Under the pieces are notes generated by a model that worked only from the letters and a program-made list of their open reading frames with translations, ran no database searches and was not told where the DNA came from. 64,000 nt of DNA, from contig NZ_JAQWOO010000045.1 in assembly GCF_029245835.1 (NCBI RefSeq), forward strand, positions 46,245 through 110,244. The letters are read 5' to 3'. Source of the stretch: Algibacter sp. GTDB taxonomy: Bacteria > Bacteroidota > Bacteroidia > Flavobacteriales > Flavobacteriaceae. The position numbers and the translations under genes were made by a program. Position 1 is the stretch's first letter, and every line of letters starts with the position of its first letter. Of the stretch, positions 34,896 to 42,971 are shown piece by piece.

Positions 34896-35546
34896 ATGCC
34901 CAGTTTTTTAAAATATCCGATTTCCTTATTAATTATTTTGTTGATTTTTTGCTGTAATAACTCAGATAAGAAATCAATACATAAGACTGATGATATTAAA
35001 ATAGCTGAAAAAGGCGCTGTTTTTTCAATTGATACATCAGGAATTTCAATGGATTGGACAGCTTATAAATTCACTAATAAAGTTGGTGTCTCTGGAACTT
35101 TTAACGACTATACGATTACTAAAAAAAAGGAATCTGGTGCTGTTGAAGATATTCTAGGAAATTTGAAGTTAATCATACCTACTTCAACTGTAAATACAAA
35201 AAACCCAATAAGAGATTTTAAATTGGATGCCTACTTTTTTAAGGTTTTTAATACTTCAACAATAACAGGAACCATTTTAAACGCAAAAGGCGATGAAGGG
35301 TTTATAAAACTGCAAATGAATGAAAAGTCTCGTAAAATTCCTTATACCTATGCGATTAAAAATGATACTATTACATTATTTACACATCTAGACCTCAACC
35401 TTTGGGATGCAAAAGAAGCCCTAAATACCCTTAACGCAGAATGTTATGAATTGCATAAAGGTGAAGATGGTGTATCCAAGCTTTGGCCAGATGTGGATGT
35501 AAGCATTAAATTACCTTTAAAAAAATCAGATACAAATGAATTATAA
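34896..35546 (+). CDS. YceI-like lipoprotein
   Basis: 216 aa with lipobox LIFCCNN. The mature region looks like the lipocalin-like YceI fold: IDTSGISMDWTAYKFTNKVGVSGTF, then LKLIIPTSTVNTKNPIRDFKLDAYFF, and a C-terminal DVSIKLPL. YceI proteins bind isoprenoid or other hydrophobic ligands in the periplasm. It lies 32 nt after the peroxiredoxin and its end overlaps the hydrolase start by 11 nt, so it is in one operon. Confidence 0.78.
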   Translation: MPSFLKYPISLLIILLIFCCNNSDKKSIHKTDDIKIAEKGAVFSIDTSGISMDWTAYKFTNKVGVSGTFNDYTITKKKESGAVEDILGNLKLIIPTSTVNTKNPIRDFKLDAYFFKVFNTSTITGTILNAKGDEGFIKLQMNEKSRKIPYTYAIKNDTITLFTHLDLNLWDAKEALNTLNAECYELHKGEDGVSKLWPDVDVSIKLPLKKSDTNEL

Positions 35547-36171
35547 ATCTATAGATATTCCTATAAATGCTGTTAGCTTAAAAGGGCGTTTACGATTGGT
35601 TAAAGATCAAAAAGGACTTATTATCTTTTCGCACGGAAGTGGTAGCAGTCGGTTAAGCAGCAGAAATAATTACGTTGCAGATTGGTTGCAAAACGAAGGT
35701 TATTCTTCTTTGCTTTTTGATTTATTAACCACTTCTGAAGATCTAATTTATGAGAATCGATTTGATATTGATTTACTAACCATGCGTTTAGTTAAGGCCA
35801 CCCAATGGATTTCTAAACAAAACTATACCAATAGTGCTCCAATAGGCTTCTTTGGTGCAAGTACAGGTGCTGCTTCTGCATTAAATGCATCTACATTATT
35901 AAATTCTAAAATAAAAGCTATTGTATCTCGTGGAGGTCGACCAGATATGGCAGAATCTAAGTTAAATAAAGTTGATATTCCTACACTTTTAATTGTTGGC
36001 GGTAATGATGGTATTGTTATAGAATTAAATAAAAAAGCTTACAATAAACTAGACGGCATTAAGAAGTTAGAAATTGTTGAAGGTGCCACACATTTGTTTT
36101 CGGAACCTGGTAAGCTAGATGAGGTGGCAAAATTAACATGTAATTGGTTTAATAAATACTTAAAAAAATGA
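35536..36171 (+). CDS. Alpha/beta hydrolase, dienelactone-hydrolase-like
   Basis: 211 aa. Oxyanion segment IFSHGSGSSRLS, nucleophile elbow GFFGASTGAASAL (Ser), an Asp in IVGGNDGIV, and His in VEGATHLFSEPG complete a catalytic triad. The natural substrate is unknown. Across many phyla this hydrolase is found joined or next to a phosphoribosyltransferase, as here (4-nt overlap), so the two probably act on linked substrates. Confidence 0.85.
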   Translation: MNYKSIDIPINAVSLKGRLRLVKDQKGLIIFSHGSGSSRLSSRNNYVADWLQNEGYSSLLFDLLTTSEDLIYENRFDIDLLTMRLVKATQWISKQNYTNSAPIGFFGASTGAASALNASTLLNSKIKAIVSRGGRPDMAESKLNKVDIPTLLIVGGNDGIVIELNKKAYNKLDGIKKLEIVEGATHLFSEPGKLDEVAKLTCNWFNKYLKK

Positions 36172-36800
36172 TATTTAAAGACAGAATTGAAGCTGGGAAT
36201 TTATTAGCAGCAAAATTAGAATCCTATAAAACAGAAAATGCGATAATTATGGCGATACCAAGAGGTGGTGTACCCATAGGTTATCAAGTAGCAGAAAAAT
36301 TACATTTACCATTAGAGGTTGTGCTTTCAAAAAAAATTGGGCATCCGTTACATAAAGAATTTGCTATTGGTGCTGTAACTCTAAAGCATAAGGTTTTAAG
36401 TGATGCAGCTTCGGTGGTACCCTCAGAATATATTGAAGCAGAAACCAAAAAAATTAGAACATTGCTTACCAAACGATACCAAGAGTATTACGGCAAAAAG
36501 AAACCACTTCAACTAAAAGATAAAGTTTTAATTGTCGTAGATGATGGCATTGCTACTGGTAACACAATTTTATCTACTATAGAAATGTTGTACGACGAAA
36601 AGCCAAAACAAATTATAGTAGCTATCCCAGTATCTTCACAAAATGCACTGCAAAAATTAAAAAACACTCCTTTTATTGATGATGTTATTTGTCTTAAAGC
36701 GCCTGTAAATTTTAGGGCTGTTGGCCAGTTTTATAAAAACTTTGACCAAGTGGATGATACAGAAGTAAAAGCCTTGTTGAACAAAGAAACGGTAGCATAA
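36168..36800 (+). CDS. Phosphoribosyltransferase-like protein
   Basis: 210 aa, type I PRTase fold. The PRPP-binding loop is VLIVVDDGIATGNTI; AIPRGGVPIGYQVAEKL and SKKIGHPLHKEFAIGAV precede it. It lacks a hood identifying a specific base, and in stress clusters its reaction is not established. Last gene of the peroxiredoxin operon. Confidence 0.85.
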   Translation: MIFKDRIEAGNLLAAKLESYKTENAIIMAIPRGGVPIGYQVAEKLHLPLEVVLSKKIGHPLHKEFAIGAVTLKHKVLSDAASVVPSEYIEAETKKIRTLLTKRYQEYYGKKKPLQLKDKVLIVVDDGIATGNTILSTIEMLYDEKPKQIIVAIPVSSQNALQKLKNTPFIDDVICLKAPVNFRAVGQFYKNFDQVDDTEVKALLNKETVA

Positions 36801-36914
36801 ATTGCTTGTTCATAGTTATGGCATTTTAAAAAATATTTTAAAATCAGTTAGGTGAAATTCCGAAAAACGAGCATCAACTTATGCAATTTTCTATGTTATA
36901 AAATGTTTAATGAC

Positions 36915-36957
36915 TGATGAATATCATTTAATTTAACAAGTTAATTGTATAGTTTAA
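36915..36957 (+). promoter_or_regulatory. Island-type palindrome and -7 box for the flavin-reductase operon
   Basis: Site TGATGAATATCA at 36915-36926, box TAGTTTAA at 36950-36957, ATG 36980. The box is weak; the spacing fits. Confidence 0.55.
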
Positions 36958-36979
36958 AAGTGTGATTTATATATTGGTT

Positions 36980-37591
36980 ATGAGAAGATTACATGAAAAC
37001 GGCTATTTTAAATTAGATATTTCAAATCCAATATGGGAACAAATTTTTACAGTTGCTCCTTTGGTTGTAATTGGCACAAAAGAAGGTAGTAAATATGACT
37101 TGGCTCCCAAACACATGGCCATACCCATTGGGTTTGATAATTACTTTGGTTTTGTATGTACGCCTAAACATAAAACCTACCATAATATAAAAAAAACCAA
37201 GAATTTTACAGTCAGCTTCCCATTACCCAACCAAGTGGTATTGGCGTCTTTAAGTGCGTCTCCAAGATGTGAAGAAAATTTAGGAGCAAAACCCATAATT
37301 GATATATTGCCCACCTTAAAAGCATCAACTATAGATGCGTTATTTTTAGCAGAATCTTATTTGTTTCTAGAATGTAAACTCTTCAAAATAATTGATGGAT
37401 TTAATGAAAACAGTATAATTACAGGAACAATAAGAGCTGCATATTGTCATAAAGATTATTTGAGAGTTTCAGAAAAAGATGAGCAGCAACAACTTAAGGA
37501 AAATCCAATATTGGTGTATATAGCCCAAGGACGATTCGCAAAAATTTCTGAAACTTATAATTTCCCTTTTCCAAAAGACTTTAAACGGTGA
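36980..37591 (+). CDS. Flavin reductase-like domain protein
   Basis: 203 aa from ATG 36980; the GTG at 36962 is too near the -7 box. The split-barrel fold of flavin reductase/PNPOx-type proteins is suggested by TVAPLVVIGTKEGSKYDLAPKHMAIPIGF, NFTVSFPL and LECKLFKIIDG. It would bind FMN; the partner is unknown. Its stop overlaps the GTG start of the next gene by 4 nt. Confidence 0.75.
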   Translation: MRRLHENGYFKLDISNPIWEQIFTVAPLVVIGTKEGSKYDLAPKHMAIPIGFDNYFGFVCTPKHKTYHNIKKTKNFTVSFPLPNQVVLASLSASPRCEENLGAKPIIDILPTLKASTIDALFLAESYLFLECKLFKIIDGFNENSIITGTIRAAYCHKDYLRVSEKDEQQQLKENPILVYIAQGRFAKISETYNFPFPKDFKR

Positions 37592-38760
37592 GCAATTCAA
37601 AACAACATATTGCCAATACCATAAAAAAATATCTTGAAGATAATCGGCATGACATGTTGAATTTCTTAAAGGATATGGTTGCTATAGAATCGCCATCAAA
37701 TAATAAAGAGGCACTTCATAATATTATCAAATTTCTTGAAGACAAATTTAGGTCACTTGGATTTTATACAATTCATGTTAAAGGAGAAAAGGGAGGAGGC
37801 TATTTATATGCTCGCCCTTTAAATAAAGAAAAAAATAGTCCATCCCAGTTGTTACTGGGACATTGTGATACGGTTTGGGATTTGAACACCCTCAACACCA
37901 TGCCAATTTCAGAAAGCAAAGGCAAACTTACTGGTCCAGGTGTTTACGATATGAAAGCAGGATTAACGGAAATAATATTTTCTCTCTCAGCTATAAAAAC
38001 CTTGAAACTAGATGTGTCTCAAACACCAATCGTTTTAATAAATTCAGATGAAGAAGTTGGTAGCCATGAGTCTACTCCAATAATAAAAAGACTTTCAAAA
38101 GTTGTAAGTAGAGCCTTTATTCTAGAGCCACCTTTAGGTGTTGAGGGTAAGTTAAAAACCGAAAGAAAAGGTATTGGTCGTTTTACTGTCACTATAAAAG
38201 GCAGAGCCACTCATGCAGGTTTAGATCCAGAAAAAGGCATAAATGCCATTGTAGAACTCGCTCATCAAGTGCAAAAACTGCATGCTATGAACGATTTTGA
38301 TAAAGGAATCACAGTAAACGTAGGGTTGATAGAAGGTGGTACCTCGGCTAATGTAGTGGCGGCAGCAAGTAATGCGGTAATAGATGTGAGAGTTTATAAT
38401 CAGAAAGATGGCGATTATATCACTAAAAGAATCCATGAATTAAAACCTATGCTTGATGATGTAGAGCTTGTAATTACAGGCGGAATAGGCAGACAGCCTA
38501 TGGAAAAAACATCTCGCAATCAACAGCTATGGAAATTAGCACAAGCAGATGCCAAATTAATAGGTCTTTCTTTAGAAGAGGCATCGGCTGGTGGAGGTTC
38601 AGACGGAAATACCACAAGCTTATACACAGCCACTTTAGATGGTTTAGGTACCACAGGAGATGGCGCCCACGCAACACACGAGTTTATCTATATTGATAAA
38701 TTAATAGAACGAACAGCCTTATTAACATTATTGTTGCTGGAGAAATCAACTACTAATTAA
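37588..38760 (+). CDS. M20-family metallopeptidase (glutamate carboxypeptidase-like)
   Basis: 390 aa starting at GTG 37588, coupled to the preceding gene. Zinc-ligand motifs: LLGHCDTVWD, GPGVYDMKAGL, NSDEEVGS, FILEPPLGVEG and the C-terminal GDGAHATHEFIYID. The dimerisation insert KGRATHAGLDPEKGINAI is intact. It would cleave amino-acid amides or small peptides. With the flavin reductase-like and DUF1611 genes it forms a three-gene operon, probably an amino-acid or peptide salvage route. Confidence 0.88.
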   Translation: MSNSKQHIANTIKKYLEDNRHDMLNFLKDMVAIESPSNNKEALHNIIKFLEDKFRSLGFYTIHVKGEKGGGYLYARPLNKEKNSPSQLLLGHCDTVWDLNTLNTMPISESKGKLTGPGVYDMKAGLTEIIFSLSAIKTLKLDVSQTPIVLINSDEEVGSHESTPIIKRLSKVVSRAFILEPPLGVEGKLKTERKGIGRFTVTIKGRATHAGLDPEKGINAIVELAHQVQKLHAMNDFDKGITVNVGLIEGGTSANVVAAASNAVIDVRVYNQKDGDYITKRIHELKPMLDDVELVITGGIGRQPMEKTSRNQQLWKLAQADAKLIGLSLEEASAGGGSDGNTTSLYTATLDGLGTTGDGAHATHEFIYIDKLIERTALLTLLLLEKSTTN

Positions 38761-38774
38761 TAAAGACAAAAGCT

Positions 38775-39794
38775 ATGATATACAAATATATCTATTCAAG
38801 TTTAACACGAATCTCAGATTTGTCGAGTAAAGGTTTTGAGGTTGAAAAATTAGATAAATCACAATGGCAAACTGGAGACTATGTGGTTTGTAAAATCATT
38901 GCAAAAGGCAGTGATTCTTTCAAAATAGAATTACCAAACGGACGCATGCGCGGTGTAATGGGAGGGGAGTCTCTTGTTGGAGCTTTAGGAGAACGGCATG
39001 CGACTTTAGAAGCAACCGGTACCTGGAGAGCTGTTGAAGATGATGATACCCTCCATGTATTAACTGGTGGTGGGCTCTTAGGAAAATTAACATCAAAATC
39101 AGTTTATATTCATGAAATGACAACTATAAAATATCTGGGACATGCCTTTAGGAATGGTGAAAAATTGAGAATGGAAGATTTTGTAAAACCCGTAAAACCA
39201 AAAGACTTTACTATTCCTGTTGTATTGTTTGTGGGAACATCGATGTCTGCTGGTAAAACCACTTCGGCACGAATAATTACCAATATTTTTAAAATGGCAG
39301 GTTTAAAAGTTGTTGGAGCGAAAATAACAGGTGCTGGACGATACAAGGATATTTTAGCCATTAAAGATGTTGGTGCAGATGCTGTTTTTGATTTTGTAGA
39401 TGCTGGGCTACCTTCATCTATCTGCGAAAAAGATACCTATTTAAAAAAAGTAGCGTACATGAAAAACCTTATTAGCAGTATAGATGCAGATGTTGCAGTA
39501 ATTGAAATTGGGGCTTCACCTTTAGAGCCTTACAACGGTGATTTGGCTATTGAGGCCATAAGGGAAAATGTTAAGTGTATTATTTTAAGTGCTTCAGATT
39601 CTTATGCTGTGTATGGTTTAATGAAAGCATTCAATATTAAACCAGATGTTGTTACAGGAGTTTCTACAAATACTATTGCTGGTAGTGAATTGGTTGAAAA
39701 ATTATGTGGTGTTACAGCTCTAAACTTAATTGATCCTAGGTCCATCCCAAAACTTAAAGAAATTTTAAACGATAACTTAGGTTTTGAACTATGA
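38775..39794 (+). CDS. DUF1611 (DgcN-like) P-loop protein
   Basis: 339 aa. N-terminal domain (about 1-145), then a P-loop GTSMSAGKTTSARI (about residue 155) and a Walker-B-like AVIEIGASPLEPYNGDLAI. This is the DUF1611 architecture; a characterised member, DgcN, works with DgcA in D-glutamate metabolism. No DgcA-type epimerase gene is in this window; an M20 peptidase takes the neighbouring place. Assignment to the family is firm, the reaction is not. Confidence 0.8.
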   Translation: MIYKYIYSSLTRISDLSSKGFEVEKLDKSQWQTGDYVVCKIIAKGSDSFKIELPNGRMRGVMGGESLVGALGERHATLEATGTWRAVEDDDTLHVLTGGGLLGKLTSKSVYIHEMTTIKYLGHAFRNGEKLRMEDFVKPVKPKDFTIPVVLFVGTSMSAGKTTSARIITNIFKMAGLKVVGAKITGAGRYKDILAIKDVGADAVFDFVDAGLPSSICEKDTYLKKVAYMKNLISSIDADVAVIEIGASPLEPYNGDLAIEAIRENVKCIILSASDSYAVYGLMKAFNIKPDVVTGVSTNTIAGSELVEKLCGVTALNLIDPRSIPKLKEILNDNLGFEL

Positions 39795-39855
39795 GGTTAT
39801 TCAGTTTATTAAATATTTTATTCTATTAAGCTTTTTTTAATGGCTTAATCATTTC

Positions 39856-41799
39856 TTATCTATCCAATAATCCAAACGGATGCAAATCCATGAGCTTTGA
39901 AGTTTCTGTTTTAGTTATTAATGGTGTAATGGCTTTTGTTTTATTAAACCAAATGTATTCATCAAACTGCGATGGTAAAACCGTCTTGAAGTAATGACTC
40001 AAAAGTTCGGTTTCTGGTCTATAAACAACACCAATGGCCCTTTGAAGTCGGGGTGTGCCCAATAACTCTCTCAGATTATTATGGGTATGCGTTTTGCGTA
40101 AAGGCAAAGTGAAATTGGTAACATTTGTTTTATGGCAAAGATGCTCATAACTGTCTTCTACAGATGCGTTCACCGTTATTACTTCCATTTTTTCTCCCCA
40201 ATTTCTGGCAGCTGCAACCGTTCCTGTATGTGTTCCAAAACCAATATGATAAGATTTTGTGCCGAAATGTTCTTTACATAAATGACCAATATTTATTTCA
40301 CCTCTGGCATACATTTCTGTAGCCAAAGCATTGCCAATATGCGAATTATGTGCCCAAACAACTGCTTTAGACTCTTTTCCAAAATAAGATAACAAAGATT
40401 TTAGGGTATAGAACATGTGAAAATCGCGTAAGTTCCATGACTCTGCACTACCATAGTACATGGCTTTGTAATACCGTTCTGCATCAACTACAACGGTAGC
40501 ATTTTGATAGGCATAAAAATAAGCTTGAGAATGGTTGAGTTTATTTTTATGCTTTAACAATTCAAACAACATATTGAGTATCTCTTTTTCGCAACTTATA
40601 AGTCTATTGTTTTTTATCAATTTGCCATAAACCGAAGGTTGCGACATATATGGTGTAATACAGGCATATCTTGTTTTTGCCAATTCTGCCAAATCAGTAT
40701 CCATATCTTCTAGGTGTTTAATAACTAGGTCTATAGAATTCTCTAAGCCATACAAATCCAGTCCATAAAAACCAATGGTATTATTGTGTTTGGTATTGTA
40801 CTTTTTTAGCCATTCTACAAAATCGAGTACTTCTTTGTTTTTCCACATCCACTGCGGAAAACGTGCAAAGGGCATCCAATCTTGTACTTTATATTGATTT
40901 CTTACGTAATTATTAATCTGTTCGGCATCAGACCAATCGGCCTCGGCACATACAAAATTGAACCCTTTTTTTTCGATGAGTGCCTTTGTAATTTCTTGTC
41001 TGGTTAAATAAAACTCCGAAGTCCCATGAGAGGCTTCACCTAACAATACTACTTTGGCATCGCCAATTCGTTCTAACAACGCTTCCATAGGGAATTTTTT
41101 GATTGTTTTAAACGGAATGGAACTCATACCAATTTCATCTATCATTTCTATTTCAGGATACGTTTCTGTACTAATTTCAGGAAGGATTTTTGGGTTTGGA
41201 ATAAAATAGCTGTCCCTTAATGCTTTTGAAGCGTATTCATCTTTTCCAACTCGTTTTACAATTTGTAGCATGACGTGTGCCCAATCAGGACCAATAGGTA
41301 CCAATAATTTGGCATCAATTTTTAACTGTTCTTTAATGGTTTTTGGAATGGTTTCTATTTCTGAAGCAATCAAAATAGCATTAAACGGTCCTTTTTCTTT
41401 CCAACCCATTTCTGGCTTACCTACTTTTATATGCACATTAGTAATGTCTATAGTTTTTAACACTTCTATGGCCCAATTTGCATAGGTTTCATTGGTTTCA
41501 ACCGTATAAACTTCTTTATATATTTTTGAAAGCACTACCAAAATATAAATAGAATCTACTCCAGTAATCAGAATTTTTTCTTCTTCTTTTACCTTTAACT
41601 GTTCTAACATTCTGGCAACAACAATAACTCTGGGTTCTGTTTTTTCCTGATTTTTCTCGATTCTTATATCTTCATAAAAATAGGGGTGTAATGTTTCTGA
41701 TAATAAAAAGGCTTCAGGTATATCTTGAAAGGCTTTTAAAAGTAATGCACTGGTAATGCCTTTATCTTCTAATTGTTCTTTGATGCTTACAGCTTTCAT
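39856..41799 (-). CDS. Fusion of a degenerate PCMT-like domain and an erythromycin-esterase-like domain
   Basis: 647 aa. Residues 1-200 resemble protein-L-isoaspartate O-methyltransferase (IEKNQEKTEPRVIVVARMLE, EEKILITGVDS, VGKPEMGWKEKGPFNAILIA), but the SAM loop G-x-G-x-G is replaced by ITGVDS. Residues about 225-630 are the erythromycin-esterase-like domain: LLGEASHGTSEFY, FVCAEADWSDAEQINNYVR, KAVVWAHNSHIGNA and GVVYRPE, with the His/Glu residues of EreA/B. Such enzymes in stress clusters are not proven esterases of macrolides. It has a divergent palindrome with GH130. Confidence 0.85.
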   Translation of the reverse strand: MKAVSIKEQLEDKGITSALLLKAFQDIPEAFLLSETLHPYFYEDIRIEKNQEKTEPRVIVVARMLEQLKVKEEEKILITGVDSIYILVVLSKIYKEVYTVETNETYANWAIEVLKTIDITNVHIKVGKPEMGWKEKGPFNAILIASEIETIPKTIKEQLKIDAKLLVPIGPDWAHVMLQIVKRVGKDEYASKALRDSYFIPNPKILPEISTETYPEIEMIDEIGMSSIPFKTIKKFPMEALLERIGDAKVVLLGEASHGTSEFYLTRQEITKALIEKKGFNFVCAEADWSDAEQINNYVRNQYKVQDWMPFARFPQWMWKNKEVLDFVEWLKKYNTKHNNTIGFYGLDLYGLENSIDLVIKHLEDMDTDLAELAKTRYACITPYMSQPSVYGKLIKNNRLISCEKEILNMLFELLKHKNKLNHSQAYFYAYQNATVVVDAERYYKAMYYGSAESWNLRDFHMFYTLKSLLSYFGKESKAVVWAHNSHIGNALATEMYARGEINIGHLCKEHFGTKSYHIGFGTHTGTVAAARNWGEKMEVITVNASVEDSYEHLCHKTNVTNFTLPLRKTHTHNNLRELLGTPRLQRAIGVVYRPETELLSHYFKTVLPSQFDEYIWFNKTKAITPLITKTETSKLMDLHPFGLLDR

Positions 41800-41844
41800 A
41801 AGAATAAATATTTTTCACGAATTACTCAATTCTTAATAGTTATA

Positions 41845-41918
41845 TAAACTTATTACAGTTCTATGATTTATGGAATGACCTAGGTCATTGTTGTTCATTT
41901 TTACAAAAACTAATTTCA
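41845..41918. promoter_or_regulatory. Divergent promoter pair sharing one exact palindrome
   Basis: Site TGACCTAGGTCA at 41876-41887. Minus strand: TAAGTTTA (41852-41845) for the esterase fusion. Plus strand: TAATTTCA (41911-41918) for GH130. The plus box touches ATG 41918, so that transcript would start inside the gene as usually called. Confidence 0.7.
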
Positions 41919-42970
41919 TGAAAAATTTAACTATGGATTTAGTGACCAGATATGGTGTTATTTTAGAAAAGACCGATAATAGCTTTGAGAATCTTGGTGT
42001 TTTTAATCCTGCAATTATGCAAGAAGGGAATACGGTACACATGCTATATCGTGCTGTTCGTGATGGTAATTTTTCTACCATAGGATATTGTAAACTTGAT
42101 GGGCCTTTAGAAGTTGTTGAACGCAGTAAAAAACCTCTTTTTTTTCCTGAAACACCCGAGGAATTTCAAGGGGTTGAAGACCCAAGAATCACGAAGATAG
42201 AAGATACTTATTATTTGTCTTATGCGGCTTATGATGGTATTAATGTATTTGGAGCCTACGCAACATCAAAAGATTTAAAAACATTTGAAAGACAAGGTAT
42301 TATTACACCCAAATTCACTTTTGAAGAATATTCCAACCTTGTTAAAAAGAACTTTGAAAAGATAAGTGACCTGCACATTATGTTTTACGACCTTTTTATT
42401 CGCTATAGGTTAACCGAATTAATGAAAGGTAAAATTTATGTTTGGGACAAGAATATTATCTTTTTTCCGAAGAAAATCAATGGAAAATTTGCCGTTTTAC
42501 ATCGTTTGTTTCCGTCTATTCAAGTTATGTATTTCAATGATCCAAAAGAGTTAACACCAGCATTTTGGGAAGATTATATATCTAATTTGCAAAAGCATAT
42601 TGTACTGCATCCAAAATGCAAGCATGAAAGTAGCCATATTGGTGGTGGTTGTCCACCAATTGAAACCAAAGATGGCTGGTTATTTATTTACCATTCTGTA
42701 CAGAACTCACCAGACGGATTAACCTATCATGCCTGTGCTGCATTATTACATCTAGAGCACCCAACAACAATAATTGGTAGGTTAAAAGAACCCTTGTTTT
42801 CCCCTGTAGAACGCTATGAAAAAGAAGGATATGTAAACAATGTGGTGTTCCCAACTGGAACAGCTCTTTTTGATGATGACCTATACATATACTATGGTGC
42901 GGCAGATAGCCGTGTTGCAGTAGCATCTGTTAATATAAATAAACTATTAAACGCACTTAAAAAAAAATGA
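41918..42970 (+). CDS. GH130 glycoside phosphorylase (beta-1,4-mannoside type)
   Basis: 350 aa from ATG 41918. The five-bladed propeller family is shown by LGVFNPAIMQEGNTVHMLYRAV, EDPRITKIEDTYYLSYAAYDG, HVQ-like segments, HIGGGCPPIETKDGWLFIYH and the final YYGAADSRVAVASVNI. The acid is Asp in VEDPRI. GH130 enzymes phosphorolyse beta-mannosides such as mannosyl-glucose. The promoter -7 box overlaps ATG 41918; ATG 41933 (MDLVTRYGVIL) is the alternative start if that promoter is used. It is coupled (1 nt gap) to a glycosyltransferase. Confidence 0.85.
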   Translation: MKNLTMDLVTRYGVILEKTDNSFENLGVFNPAIMQEGNTVHMLYRAVRDGNFSTIGYCKLDGPLEVVERSKKPLFFPETPEEFQGVEDPRITKIEDTYYLSYAAYDGINVFGAYATSKDLKTFERQGIITPKFTFEEYSNLVKKNFEKISDLHIMFYDLFIRYRLTELMKGKIYVWDKNIIFFPKKINGKFAVLHRLFPSIQVMYFNDPKELTPAFWEDYISNLQKHIVLHPKCKHESSHIGGGCPPIETKDGWLFIYHSVQNSPDGLTYHACAALLHLEHPTTIIGRLKEPLFSPVERYEKEGYVNNVVFPTGTALFDDDLYIYYGAADSRVAVASVNINKLLNALKKK

Positions 42971-42971
42971 T

